A stretch of 64,000 bases of DNA from Ophiura sarsii (GCA_035610835.1 CM069452.1:4430171-4494170); one strand, 5' to 3'; counted from the first letter of the stretch, positions 10,301 through 20,527 are shown. Notes: generated from the letters alone by a model not told the origin. Translations and numbers: made by a program.

Positions 10301-13300
10301 AGTTTTAATGAATTTATATTTCAATGTTCTCTCTACCGATGCTTTTCAAATATTCAGCTCTTACAACACTTTGCAGCTGCTAAGTCTTAGTAAGGACAAC
10401 ATCCCTAGGGAAGTGGATCTCCGTCCGTTTTGTGCAATATCCTCCCTAACACTGTTGGATCTTTCATACAACTCTATCGACAGTTTTGTTTATGACTGTG
10501 TCTTTCAAAATCTGCAGAGTGTTATATTTGGCAATCAAATGTTACAACCACAAAGTGACTATTCATTCATACGCCTTGGGGATCTATGCACATATGCACC
10601 TCATTTGAACACCCTTTCTGCTGTAGGATCTACAATCTATCTAGTCAGCGAAACCTATTGCTACAATCTGGTCTCTCTAATTGTGTCAAACGGGGGTTTA
10701 GACTTGACAGATAATGACATTATTCATGCTCCTAGCTTAACTGAGCTATACGTTGACAAAGTAACGATGTTTTCCAACAAATTAACATCTATAAAACAAT
10801 TAAAAACAATTAAAGCCCCTCAGCTGAGAATACTAGATGTGAGTTCTAATCAGATAGCCCTGATTGATAAAGAGGATGTCATGTTCTTGAGTAATCTGAC
10901 CTACCTTAACTTAACAGACAATCATCTAACATCAGTGGAGAATCTGCAGTACCTCACAAACATACAAGCATTGATTCTGAATGGAAATAGAATAACTACA
11001 GTCTCTCACATATTCTTATCGAGATCAAGTCATGCGTTCCTGGTTAACTTAGATCTTAGCAACAACCCATTTGCTTGTGTTTGTCCCGGTGCCGACATAT
11101 TAAAGAAGTGGATACTCAGAGATGAAGAAGTTTTTCTGGGCGGAATAAAGTCTGAAGGAGTATACCAATGTTTGTCACCAGAATCTAGTGAAGGATTAAG
11201 CATCACAGAGATAGATTTGGATTGCCGCTCACCTCTCTGGCTATACCTATCCATCAGCCTTCCATGCGCCTTTACTCTAATACTGATTGCTTGTTTAGTT
11301 ATACGATATCGCTGGCATATTCAATATCGACTGTTCTTGTTCTTCAACCGCAGAAGATACTATCACAATTATTTTGGAAATAATTATGATGATGATGATG
11401 ATGATGAAGATGATGACGATGAAAATGGAATCCCTCGATTTGATGCTTACGTTGCGTATCACGAAGAGGATGAAGACTGGGTAGATGGCAGGCTGTTACC
11501 GAATGTCGAGGAAGGAGATGAACGCTTCAGACTTTGTCTTAGAAGCAGAGATGTTCCTGCTGGGCGTCTGCTAATCAATGCAGTCTCAATGTGTATCATA
11601 AGGAGCAGGAAATCCCTAATCATACTGTCTTCTCGTTTTATCGACGATAATTGGTGCTACTTCCAGTTAAGCATGGCTCATCAGAGATTACTGGAAGAAG
11701 GTCGCAATGTGCTCATCCTGATAATCCTTGAAGACATTCCAAACGAGAAAATGACACTGATATTAAGACAGCTATTCTGCAAAGTACGATGTCTTAAATG
11801 GCCAAACGATGGATATGGACAACAACTGTTTTGGAGGAGTCTTAGAGAAGAGTTAAAACGACCTGTCCTTATAGATCGCCGATTTCATATTTAACAATGT
11901 CCATCCTTGGTTTTGCATTCTCTACTTTGATGTTACTTGAAATAGTTATTTAGATTGATATTGAAACTATGTAAAAAGGATTTATTTTGCATTTAATGAC
12001 CTTTGTTTAATTCCAGAGTTAACACTTTCCACGCGGCAGGCGGCTGCAGACGACATTCCAAAATTTCACAAAATGTTTCAAAAATGTCAAAATTGTTAAA
12101 CTTCATAACCATATTTGGAAACACCATGGAAAATGCATTGAAATAAGTACAAACATGCCTAGTATTGGTTGAGTAATACTTGGGATAGATTTTGAAAATT
12201 GCGAAAGGTTTCTGAAAAATCTGTTTTGTATATGGTAAAAATAATGGCCGCGTGGAAAGTGTTAAGGTTCAGACATCAACCTAAAAACATCCAGTGGTAG
12301 GGCCAGCATCATTTCTTTACTGGGTGAAGGAGGGGCATACAAGGGGCAAGGACAATAGACTCTATTCACGCGGCAGCCATTTTCCAAAATATGCCACCCA
12401 AGCCTCGTTCCCGTTTGGTCTATCTGCGCCTCGCGCTGCACAATAGAACTGCGCGAGAAGCGTGGTACCAAGTCACGCAGGCGCAGGTATATGTAACGAG
12501 AACGAGGCTTGGGTGGCAAATTTTAGAAAATGGCTGCCGCGTGAATATGGTCTATTATGGGGTTACAAGAGAAAACAATGGAGGGTAAGATCCATGGGAA
12601 ACACACAGCAAATCTGGCTTTTAATATGCCTGATATTAGAAATTTCAGGCCAATTTTAAGCTAATTGTAGGTAATTTTAACATTAAAAGTCAACATTTAA
12701 AAATATTTTTGGGGAAAATGGGGAGGGCTTAAGCTGACTGCCTGTAACTTTTGCATCGGGCAGGTGAAGATACAAAAGTACCTGCCCGGCTGGCTGGTTG
12801 AAATAAATCTGAAGTTCCAGCCCTGAAATGAAATATAAGGCTTAATATGACTTTAGGTAGGAACTATTGGTTGCTACTGGCGGTAGTGAGGGGGTATACG
12901 CTAGTGGAAACTTGTGCGTTCTATAATTAATCAAGACTATAGTCTATATCCCTAAAATCAGATATACTGTATTTGTACTTACCATGAACATTACGTCCAA
13001 CCTTGCCAGATACTTGCCAAGAGTGTTGTACCAGTGATGAGGGACAGATTCAGGACAGGCATCTGCTAACATCTGTCCTGGTAGATAAGTCACTGTTTGT
13101 ACTACGAACGAGCCTATAGAGAAGCAACAAAGTAGAAGGGCGATATCATTAGATATCCGGAGGGATGAAGTTTAACTCCCAAGAGTTTTATAGGCAGTTA
13201 CAATTTCATAAAACCGAGGGGGGGGGGGGCAACCCTGTATCAGGGCGCAATATATCCGGTATCGCATAGCGAAATGCTACACAATTTTGAAGATTTGCTA

Positions 13301-15697
13301 ATCAATTTCCCAATTGTATTGCATACAGTTGTGATGAAATGCTACGCAATATTTGGAATTGCTACACAAATAAAATAATATACATTGCACGCCGAGTCCC
13401 GTTACACAAAATATATTGTTATTTGTAAAAGCCAACCTTGTAAAAAAAGATATAGATACTTAATATCTAAAAAAGAAGAAATCATTAACTCCATGAGGCA
13501 TCCCTAACAGAATAAAATGACATTATGTGACGGCATCCATTTTTTTTTGTTTTTTTTTGTATATAAAGCGCAAATGTGAACAATAGCCCAACAGACATTA
13601 ACAAGGTTAATGACCAGAGTGATTAAAAATCAAACTGGTAACTCTCGAAAGAGAGCTCTGAAAGGCCAATCAATTGGTTCACTGCAACTCAGAAAATATG
13701 CATAAAACAAGACACACAAATGGGCAGAGGTTAAAAATGCCAATGAAAGTGACATAATAATAAGATAAAAGCCCAAACATAGAGAACAACATCAAAATAT
13801 AAATTATAGAAAAATAATAATATCTGGAGGTCTGATGGGCATCAAGAGAACCTACACAACAAACTTGGGAACTAAATCTACCAGGAGCTGCCTGTTGTCA
13901 CCTGTTGGGGCATGACCGTATCACCAGCCCAGCTGGCTACATGCTTTACAGACCACCATCTCCCCAACCAAGCATTAACCTACACTTAACCCATGACCAC
14001 CATGCTAATATATGTATCAGTCGGATGTTGAGAGGACTTGAATGAAGGGTGTCATGAAAGAGTGTGAAGGCTATGACAAGTTAAGAGTTTGTGAGAAGAT
14101 GACCGTGCACACGGCACTTGAAAGCCTGGATACCAGCTGCTGAAATGTTACCAACAATATCATCTGGAAGACTATTCCATAAGGGAACAGCAGTGTGAAT
14201 GAAGCTTCTGTCTAAGCAGCGAGTTCTGGCTGTCGGCAGAGAAAGAGCATGGACTGGCATTGATACGCTCGAACGGGTAGCACGGCGTTGGACATATGGT
14301 GCGGGAAGTAACCCTGCTAGATCTTGTGGGCATGACTTCAATTGAGGTTTAACCTTGGTGTAAGACAGCATGGAATTAACCTAGCACAAAATCCTTTAAA
14401 TTGACAGATTCAAGGATTGTACAGCTTTATTCTGTAATGGGGTCTTGACCCTAGATTATAACTTATGAATGAATGTCTTACACAAAGGATATACCTGAAT
14501 TGAAGGCAAATAAAACTCAGAATGGAAACTTAAATAATTAGTATTACTTCGTGTGGAACAATATTTATTATCTACATGTAATTCTGAACCAATGTTACTG
14601 CATTGCATATATACAGTAACAGATACAAAATGAAATCCCTTGAGCATTGTCAATTGATCGCACAGCAGGGGTAGAATTTCGTAACCAACCACGCGAATCC
14701 GTTAAGATTCTCGCGGAAGGATTTTGCGAGAATCCATGGATTCTCGCCAATTTTGAGAATCCATGGATTTTTGCGAAATTAATGAAAATAATTTATCAAG
14801 AATAAGGCTATAAGCTTGCACAACTTCCAAATTCGGCATGTTTGTTGACTAAGGGTCAAATACCAGTCATCTAAGGTCCTGTTTTGGACTTAGAAAAAAA
14901 TAAAAAATAAAAAAAAAATATTATTATTATTTTTGTTGTTGCGGGAATCCACCTGGATTCACGCGGTAGTGATTTTACGCGAATCGATTCACGGATTCGC
15001 GCCGAAATTCTACCCCTGCACAGTACCAATCTCAGACAACAATGATCAACAGCCTCAAATGTCGCGGGCAATTTCCCCAATTTTTCAATGATTTCACTAT
15101 AAACCTATAAACACTCTCAAGTTCAATGCAATCCAATTGGAACAAAGTTCTGGCCTACATGTATAAAACTGTGTTGTGAAACATTGATGGGAATTGCCTG
15201 GAGAGAGAAAGGTAGGGAGGAAGGACTCCAGGTAATTATTCCATAGGATTTTCCCAAATCATTCATGCAAAGAATGAATCTAAAACATCCTATAACTTAT
15301 TATTACCTTTTGTAGTTCCTTTGCTCTTGCCATCAGAGACCACAGCCTTCTGGGAGTCAAATTCCTGCATTGTCAGATACTCTCCTTGCTGTGTTTTGAC
15401 CGGTGCTGAGCACACTATCCCACAATCCTTCAGGTGCAGCATCACTGCTACCGAAACCTCTACAACCTCTTTGTTTTTACTTGATGAGTATATTTTCAGG
15501 ACATATTCTCCACCCTTCTCGCCATTCATCTCTGGCAAAGTTCTGACGTAGAAGTTCTTTACTTCGTATCCGTCCAGTTGTTTTATTTTATCAACTTGGA
15601 AATTGTAGAGTTTGGTAAATAGGTTGGATGCTTCCTGTATGCTGACATGGGGTACAAATACCGGTTGAGACTTGTTGGGTCCAGTTATGAGTTCCAT
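4174..15697 (-). CDS. HYKK: Hydroxylysine kinase (AGPHD1), 5' three coding exons, partial gene
   Basis: Exons at 15307-15697, 12983-13113 and 4174-4366 join in frame (phases 1, 0, 1) into about 238 residues that align along their whole length with the N-terminal lobe of vertebrate hydroxylysine kinase, a GTP-dependent aminoglycoside-phosphotransferase-fold enzyme that phosphorylates 5-hydroxylysine. Recognisable blocks are the N-terminal lobe (F-x-VDKIKQLDGYE-x-KNFYV, then YVLKIYSS), TVTYLPGQML in exon 2, and the SVINDFQQEVVPK helix in exon 3. The catalytic loop and metal-binding segment should begin right after exon 3 but are not seen before the window edge, so the gene continues left of position 1 or is truncated. 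Intron 2 is 8.6 kb and contains an antisense intronless TLR. Confidence 0.85.
4700..5420. other. HYKK intron 2 sequence, nothing recognised
   Basis: Unique-looking AT-rich sequence. Only a short imperfect internal duplication is visible at about 5155-5220 (two CTAGGTTgt…TTGCCTGTTTC blocks). No gene or clear transposon end. Confidence 0.4.
5425..5500 (+). repeat. tRNA-derived SINE head
   Basis: Contains an A-box-like stretch and a near-consensus B box (GGTTTCGATCC followed by CCGG), with spacing like a tRNA gene but no complete acceptor stem. This fits a tRNA-derived SINE head or tRNA pseudogene, not a working tRNA. Confidence 0.5.
5789..6788. mobile_element. TA-flanked foldback element, interrupted by a hAT-like MITE
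   Basis: Its arms are long inverted copies: CAGTCA…AAGTAACTGACCA…GCTGATAACTCTAAAAGT at the left and the complement at the right, continuing for more than 200 bp. Flanked by TA on both sides, as in Tc1/mariner-type insertions, and placed inside a SINE. A related sequence is at about 22210-22610. It encodes nothing evident. Confidence 0.7.
5853..6286. mobile_element. hAT-like MITE with perfect 8 bp target duplication
   Basis: The termini are CAGGGCTCAAGATAA and its near-perfect complement TTATCTTGAGCCTTG. ATAACTCC is duplicated at 5845-5852 and 6287-6294. It is inserted in the left arm of the surrounding foldback and has no transposase. Confidence 0.8.
7200..7400. repeat. Diverged half copy of the TTAA palindromic element
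   Basis: Matches one arm of the 381 bp palindromes at 8460 and 17408 (…CATGATTTTGAAGTAATTAAG…, …GATCACATAATATG…). It appears to be a single degraded arm. Confidence 0.55.
7401..8030. other. HYKK intron 2 sequence, nothing recognised
   Basis: AT-rich with a short GTAG/GTGG-rich run near 7735-7765. No gene or clear repeat border was seen. Confidence 0.4.
8040..8110 (-). repeat. tRNA-Asp-like SINE head or tRNA pseudogene
   Basis: On the minus strand it reads like tRNA-Asp: GTGGCTGAGTGGTGGTA, then CGCCTGTCACGC around a GTC anticodon, then GGGTTCGATTCCCG as the T arm. The acceptor and anticodon stems do not pair well, so I call it a tRNA-derived repeat. Another is at 34918-34985. Confidence 0.5.
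8460..8840. mobile_element. 381 bp palindromic TTAA-flanked element, copy 1
   Basis: Nearly the whole element is an inverted repeat with arms of about 170-180 bp around a short centre (about 8625-8680). The ends read TTAAAGG…CCTTTAA, giving TTAA on both sides. A second copy of identical overall length is at 17408-17788. No coding capacity; transcripts would fold into one long hairpin. Confidence 0.8.
8985..11894 (+). CDS. Toll-like receptor (single-exon, LRR/TM/TIR)
   Basis: Intronless type I membrane receptor of 969 aa. I prefer the ATG at 8985 over the in-frame ATG at 8901, because it has a good context (CAACATGG) and is followed at once by a signal peptide (VIQFITLCVTLAIF). The order is: a Cys-flanked N-terminal cap, about 18-20 leucine-rich repeats, one C-terminal Cys-rich cap (NPFACVC…C…C, about 695-747), a transmembrane helix (about 750-777), an acidic Asp/Glu run (about 802-813), and a TIR domain (about 817-960). 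TIR box 1 is FDAYVAYHEED, box 2 RSRDVPAG and box 3 FW. A single LRRCT makes it the vertebrate-type (single-cysteine-cluster) TLR architecture. The usual role is pathogen sensing and TIR-adaptor signalling at the plasma or endosomal membrane; the ligand is unknown. It lies antisense within HYKK intron 2. Confidence 0.95.
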   Translation: MASVIQFITLCVTLAIFSCRTITPGSTKYIYPTGIISCKRYNSTSVDCAHRQLISIPPLPHIETVKQLDISLNRIPRLPRSIFHGFQQLQILDLSSNHLSHLDEGAFIGIGELQTLNLSVNYLSELPHNIFNGLNHLQRLDLSSNFIGTIPDGLFDRLGKLQFLHLDHNEIDNLTTSYFQDLHSLRELYLGINYISNLTNATFAGLDNLLVLDVVFIYSFPVKETSDLPFLKLASLQVLTIDIDCNLEYTGLFTGLNKLQHLDLATYGDACNFTDTDFCSLQSLRSLELHSTSNVIFNKCINEMNFTSFIYFPYPWMHTVHQPYELLNHLTDLGLSITDINIDTLVQSLGNMSSPLEKITVTLSYSDIYTIMLQSSTLSAWAKWNSSMHTLDLRLETFQIEGSPFKWFPKLRYLRIDGRIENAVFSKSAFNGLENLQELVLMNLYFNVLSTDAFQIFSSYNTLQLLSLSKDNIPREVDLRPFCAISSLTLLDLSYNSIDSFVYDCVFQNLQSVIFGNQMLQPQSDYSFIRLGDLCTYAPHLNTLSAVGSTIYLVSETYCYNLVSLIVSNGGLDLTDNDIIHAPSLTELYVDKVTMFSNKLTSIKQLKTIKAPQLRILDVSSNQIALIDKEDVMFLSNLTYLNLTDNHLTSVENLQYLTNIQALILNGNRITTVSHIFLSRSSHAFLVNLDLSNNPFACVCPGADILKKWILRDEEVFLGGIKSEGVYQCLSPESSEGLSITEIDLDCRSPLWLYLSISLPCAFTLILIACLVIRYRWHIQYRLFLFFNRRRYYHNYFGNNYDDDDDDEDDDDENGIPRFDAYVAYHEEDEDWVDGRLLPNVEEGDERFRLCLRSRDVPAGRLLINAVSMCIIRSRKSLIILSSRFIDDNWCYFQLSMAHQRLLEEGRNVLILIILEDIPNEKMTLILRQLFCKVRCLKWPNDGYGQQLFWRSLREELKRPVLIDRRFHI
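11387..11428 (+). repeat. GAT-rich microsatellite coding the TLR acidic juxtamembrane run
   Basis: Tandem GAT/GAC/GAA codons encode about 12 consecutive acidic residues between the transmembrane helix and the TIR domain. Such a codon repeat should be length-variable between alleles. Confidence 0.7.
12019..12265. mobile_element. TTAA-bounded MITE with perfect 19 bp inverted ends, copy 1
   Basis: Begins TTAACACTTTCCACGCGGC and ends with its exact reverse complement. A second, slightly diverged copy is at 41080-41315 in AMACR intron 4. TTAA at both ends suggests a TTAA-targeting transposase family (inference). Confidence 0.8.
12355..12555. mobile_element. 200 bp palindromic MITE
   Basis: Arms of about 75 bp are inverted copies: ATAGAC…ATTCACGCGGCAGCC on the left and its complement on the right, through CACCCAAGCCTCGTTC. 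Because of the palindrome, both strands contain a short ORF starting with the same residues (MPPKPRSR); neither is a gene. Confidence 0.75.
12735..12832. repeat. Fragment of a hAT-like repeat shared with AMACR intron 4
   Basis: On the minus strand it starts CAGGGCTGGAACTTCAGA, matching 39828 onward, and shares the segment about tacaaaagtacctgccc. Only one end is intact. Confidence 0.45.
12983..13113 (-). CDS. HYKK: HYKK coding exon 2
   Basis: 131 nt, with acceptor TTGCTTCTCTATAG above 13113 and a consensus donor GTAAGT at 12982. The phase fits exon 1 (one leading base) and closes at a codon border. It encodes the TVTYLPGQML…HHWYNTLGKYLARLD block of the family. Confidence 0.85.
13540..14400 (-). 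mobile_element. 5'-truncated LINE, RT C-terminal end plus 3' UTR
   Basis: The minus-strand ORF at 14081-14371 (96 aa) matches the extreme C-terminus of non-LTR retrotransposon ORF2 (RSFIHTAVPLWNSLPDDI). The rest, to a T-rich end near 13545, is a 3' UTR-like stretch. A fragment resembling its distal part recurs at about 57200-57300. Dead on arrival: it has no RT core or endonuclease. Confidence 0.65.
14666..15018. mobile_element. Inverted-repeat element with CAGGGG ends
   Basis: The left end CAGGGGTAGAATTTCG and right end CGAAATTCTACCCCTG are complementary, with further inverted GCGAATCCGT blocks. CACAG flanks both sides, a possible 5 bp target duplication. The centre is A/T-rich. Non-coding. 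Confidence 0.7.
15307..15697 (-). CDS. HYKK: HYKK coding exon 1
   Basis: 391 nt from the ATG at 15697 to a donor GTAATA at 15306. It encodes about 130 residues matching the HYKK N-terminal lobe, including YVLKIYSS (probable nucleotide-binding lysine strand) and CGIVCSAPV. The next ATG upstream is out of frame. Confidence 0.85.
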
Positions 15698-16145
15698 GAT
15701 GCATCTAGCTATCTGTTATTTGATGCCAAAACATCAAGAGGAAAATACAGTTAGTCCTAAGACCTAATTCCAATTTTATCTTTATGACTTACTGCACGAC
15801 CTGCTCCTATATGAATGATGCTTTTGTATTAGAATGCTGTTTCATTCAAATTGGTAAAATATCCATTCTTTTTATGTTTTCTATTAATTGTTTGTGCCTA
15901 ATTGGCTTCTCTGGCAAAAGATGATTGATTGAATCAACTTATATCGGCTGTAATGCTTGATAAAAAGGAACCCAAAAACCCCTAAAACTTGATACTGATT
16001 GCACTTACTATTTTTAAAAAAAACCACTCAAGATTTTGGAATTGAAATTACATAAAAAAATTGTATTGTCACACATGATACATCATTCCCGGAGGCTCAA
16101 AGTGCCCATAAGACAACTATGCCTTGGTTGGTATAGTGAATTCAA
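15698..16145. other. Upstream region of HYKK
   Basis: Expected to hold the HYKK promoter and 5' UTR. AT-rich; I see no clear TATA box or other defined element. Confidence 0.3.
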
Positions 16146-16149
16146 GTGT

Positions 16150-17115
16150 GAGGTGATTATTATTATAAGGATTTATATAGCGCATTTCCAGAAGACCAAT
16201 GCGCTGTACAATATGTATACATTAGATAAAAATATGTTGAACAAAAACCAGCAGTAAAATAAGAATTATACATACATATTACATGATAAAATACACAAAA
16301 GCAGCACTGAGAGAAACACACAGCCCGACGCCACACCCCCTCAAACACAGCCACGCAAACTCACCCCCACACCACATACACACTACCCTCTCTACAAACC
16401 AAACAACAGCCCAGAACCCGTAATTTAAATTGTTATTTAGCTGCAGACATACATATACATTATATACCTAACATTGCATACATCAACAATACTTAAAAAC
16501 TGCATTTAAAAAGTAATACAAATGTAAACCACTAAAAGACCAATATATACATTATTTACTATAATTGTGTAAACAACCAAGCTGAATTATTCCACAGGGA
16601 ATAGATGAGTTTTTAAAAGCTTTTTAAAACATTTCACATTTGGGGTGGTATGCACAGAACTGGGTAGGATATTCCACATTCTTGGTCCTAAAGCTGAAAA
16701 TGATTTATCCCCAAAGGATCTGTTAGTTTTGGGAACGGCAAGAAGTGTAGAATCCTGAGATGACCTAAGCCCTTCACGGCCTGAGTTGTAAACGTTAAGT
16801 AAAGCCTGTAAATAAATTGGTGACGAACCATTCATACAATTGTACACATGCACCAAGATCTTGAATTCAATCCTCTGCTGGATAGGCAACCAATGCAATT
16901 CTCGGAGCAATGGTTTCGCGCTAGTTCGTCTGCCAACATGGTAAATAAGACGCGCAGCGCAATTTCGCAGTCTTTGTAAACGCTTAGTCTCGTTCGCAGA
17001 CAAACCGCCAAGCAATGAGTTGCCATAGTCCAACCGGGAAAGAATCAAAGATCTCACTGCATGTGCACAAGTAGACTTATCCATAAAACGACGGATTCTC
17101 CACAAACATTCTGAT
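16150..17115 (-). mobile_element. 5'-truncated LINE (RT C-terminal domain and 3' end)
   Basis: The minus-strand ORF at 16587-17105 (172 aa) carries typical non-LTR ORF2 C-terminal motifs: SRLDYGNSLLGGL, KRLQRLRNCAARLI, HWLPIQQRIEFKI and FGDKSFSALGPRMWN. The 3' end, near 16150-16215, contains the widespread motif for 'tatatagcgcatttccag…gcgctgtac'. The RT catalytic core is absent. Confidence 0.75.
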
Positions 17116-17407
17116 CATGTTTGTGTTTAATGCTTTGTTCCAATGTTTTGATGTTACATCTTGGAACATTTTTATGTAAAATGTTTTATTTGTAAATTAA
17201 CTTTATCTTTGATTGTACAATTGTTAGAATTGCATTTTTATAATGCAAGTACAAAATGTTCACCCGAATAAACATATTTGGCGACCAAAAATCCCTCACA
17301 TATTTCCCTAATTTTACTATGAGCCACAATATGACATGTGTGTGGAAGTATTACCTAATAAAATATTTGAACTCGGTGTGGACTATGATAAATTGTACAT
17401 ATTTTTA

Positions 17408-17788
17408 TTAAAGGCATATTATGTGATCTTTTCCAGAGAGCGCCCTCTATTCATTTTTTTTTTAGAAAGTAGATTTTCTTGCAGATTTACATTTCTGATC
17501 ATAAATCATACATACATTCCAAGTTACAGAGCGATACGATTCCTAATTACCTTAAAATCATGGTTTTAGAGTGAATTTTTGAGTGAAAATATAAACTGTC
17601 GGAAATCTGACAGTTTATTTTCACTCTAAAATCATGATTTTGAAGTAATTAAGAATCGTATCGCCCTGTAACTTGGAATGTATGTACGATTTATGATCAG
17701 AAATGTAAATCTGCAAGAAAATCTTCTTTCAATTTTTTTTTTCGATGTTGAGGGCGTTCCCTGGAAAGATCACATAATATACCTTTAA
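17408..17788. mobile_element. 381 bp palindromic TTAA-flanked element, copy 2
   Basis: Same family and same length as 8460-8840, with TTAA at 17408-17411 and 17785-17788. The arms pair over about 170 bp around the centre near 17575-17625. Confidence 0.8.
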
Positions 17789-18407
17789 TGTTTCAAAAAT
17801 ATTATTGTCACCAAAGTTAAGTTGAGATTAAATTCTGACTTTTCATATGAGAGAGAGGGCCCTAAAGTTTGGACAAAATGGGTGAAGGTCATGTAGGGGT
17901 CATTGCAGGTTTACCCCATGTATTAATTAATTTTAGATAGATACGAAAATCTAGCATAGACAGCCAGCGTCATTGTTTACTGTACAGCGAGAATGGGGCA
18001 ATCCAAATTCAAAATTAAATTTGAAAAAGGTTGAACTTTTTAAAGCTTTTTAAACCATGTATACAGAATCAGTGGACATAAATGTGGAAGCAAAATTGTG
18101 CGAAATGTTATTCAGAAATCTTGCAAAATATTGATGAAAACATCTGACGTCCAGTTGAATGGGTTCATTCCATAGCTTAGCTCTAGTCTAGCTAGGATTC
18201 ACAGCTACTAAGTACTAGTACATGTATGTATGTCATAAATAAGATTAAAATCATGAAAATGGCCATATAGTGATATACCCATACTATTTGTTTTATAAGT
18301 ATAAAACACTTTATTTTTCATACTGTTATCATATTTTTATGCGGATAAGTGCGGACATTATAACATAAAGCAAATTAAAGTAGACTATTTTCCGCATCTA
18401 TTGCATG
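17789..18407. other. Intergenic sequence, nothing recognised
   Basis: AT-rich, with no gene-like ORF and no clear repeat border. Confidence 0.35.
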
Positions 18408-18414
18408 TCATAGG

Positions 18415-20257
18415 TAGGGAGTCCGGCAGAATGGCGATTTCCGAAAACGTATCTGTTTTCATGGGAAAAGTACCTCTGAAAAAGTCACAATTTCTTTATA
18501 TTTACCTTGTCAAAATAAGTTGAGAAATCACTTTTCCAGAAGAAAAAATATCAAATATTTCAAAAAGAATATGAAAAGTCACAAAAGAAACCATTAAAGT
18601 GTTGAAAATTTAAGTTTCTTGTCGGCGTATTTGAGGAGCGTATTTTTATGCTGCCGATTGCGACTCCATTTTGTCTTCTGCTACGGAATGGTCTGCTTCA
18701 AATGAGGGGGCGTGCTATACAGGATATGCAAGGAATTATGGGTAATGACACCAGTTTTTGTAGAGAAAATTCGTATCTTTTCATCGATACCAAACTTGAC
18801 TGAATTTGAGTAAGTAAAAGTTCATTTTTTTGCTGATTTGTGATGGCCTTGAAAAACGTCAACTTAGTGTTAGTTTTGCGCGTGAAAAATCTTCAAAATG
18901 ATGCATTTACAGGTCATAACAGTATTTTGACAGTTTATTAAATGAAAGCTTATGCAATTTTGAGTGTCTGTGTTTATTTTTTTTCTCACTTGGAAATATC
19001 GCCAAGAAGCGCAAATTCTTTTTTTTAGACCATGGTGCTTCCATAAATATTGCCAAAATGGGGTTGCGATAATCACGAAAAATTAAAATATCAACCTTAG
19101 TAATGTTTGTTTATAAGTTTACGCCGTGCGCTAATATTGGGCGACAAAATTGGCAACTTTTTTTTTCGTGGCGCAGCATTACGTGTATTTACCGTCGAAG
19201 CGTGATGCAGACAAAAGAAATAATAAATAAATTTCGCCCAATTGGGCGTGTTGGTGTATAAATCGAAATTTGTTAATGTCAGCATTCTAGACTTTCTACA
19301 GTAGTTTGAATCAACATTTTTGTGTAAACTAAGATGGAATTCAAACATTTCCATGATTTTTCCACATTATTACAAGTATCATTTGTCTTTTGTTGCTTAT
19401 TATAATTTTCTTTCCTTGTTTATTGTTTTTCCTTCAAAACTTGTTTTTATTTTTCTTAATTATTTCAAATTTAATCCCAAGCCAAGGTTCCCTTTTTTTC
19501 ATTCTCTTTCCTGTTTCTTTCACCTTTTTCTTTTCTTCCTTACTTTATTCCATCCTTTTCTTTCTTTATCTTATTTTTTGTGTATTCCTTTCCTTTCCTT
19601 TTTTAATTCTCTTTCTAATTTCTTCCTTTTCATGTTCTTTTTTTCCTTTTTTCTTCCTTTATTCATTCTTTTCTCCTTTTTTCTTCCTTTATTCATTCTT
19701 TTTCTCCTTTTGTTCTTCCTTTATTCATTCTTTTCTCTTTTTCTTCTTTTATTCCTTTTCTTTTCTCCTCTTTCTTCAATAATTTTTGCTTTCTTTTCTT
19801 CTTTTTCCTCCCTTTATTTAAATTTAAAGCTAAAGGGCTTCTTTTTTTTTCTTCTTTTTTTTCCGTCAAAAAAGGGCTAAAATCATCAAAAATTGTCTAA
19901 AAATAGTAGGGGGGGGGGGGCGTTTATTAGAGGGGGGGGGGGCGTTAAATAGAGAAAACACGGTATGTAAACTTAAAATTGCCTTTCTAATGCATCTCCA
20001 ATTTCAAATTTAAACCAATTTTTTAATAATAAGTGTTTCGCGACGGCAAATCGTCGCCTATTTCCTCAACCTTTTACGGCATGATTTTGACAGAATGAAA
20101 ACGGGTGTCGGCCGAAGGTTAAATTAACATAACTCCGCCATACTACAAGCTACAGAGGTGAAACAAGCACTGTTGAATTTCTTTTTTGATCCTCTTTCCA
20201 ATGATACCAAACTTGTTGGGTTTTGGTGAAAAAATGCAAAAAGTGCCGGACTCCCTA
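18415..20257. mobile_element. 1.84 kb non-autonomous DNA transposon with 7 bp target duplication
   Basis: The ends are TAGGGAGTCCGGCA and its complement TGCCGGACTCCCTA. TCATAGG is duplicated immediately outside both ends (18408-18414, 20258-20264). The interior holds a 480 bp polypyrimidine tract, two G-runs and no transposase. The subterminal regions also share a 'gataccaaacttg' segment. The superfamily is not assigned. Confidence 0.8.
19385..19865. repeat. 480 bp polypyrimidine tract with ~34 bp tandem units
   Basis: Nearly pure C/T on the + strand. About 19640-19750 repeats a unit around TTCTTCCTTTATTCATTC four times. The two long Phe/Leu-rich ORFs here are composition artefacts. Confidence 0.85.
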
Positions 20258-20374
20258 TCATAGGGTATTTTGCATGTTTTACTATCTGTCCCCATATGAC
20301 TGGTGGGGAAACCAAAAACAACAACCCACCAGCATATGGGTTTCCTGTACTATAGTCTAATAAGTCTATACCCA

Positions 20375-20527
20375 GACTATAGTCAAATTAATAATTGAAC
20401 GAACAACACGCAAGCATCACAAAGATGATCGCGCCCAAAATTATCATGCTTACGGCTATGCGCGCTTCACGCAATGTACGCAATACGCTGCTTTAAAGTG
20501 TTCGTTTAATTATAAATCTGACTATAG
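20375..20527. mobile_element. Small inverted-repeat element
   Basis: The left arm (CTATAGTCAAATTAATAATT then GAACGAACA) and the right arm are near-complementary over about 30 bp. Non-coding. Confidence 0.55.

Noticed and set aside
12262..12588. Two ORFs on opposite strands starting MPPKPRSR
   Set aside because: Explained by the palindromic MITE at 12355-12555.
19320..19880. 186 aa Phe/Leu-rich ORF
   Set aside because: Product of a polypyrimidine tract inside a transposon; composition artefact.
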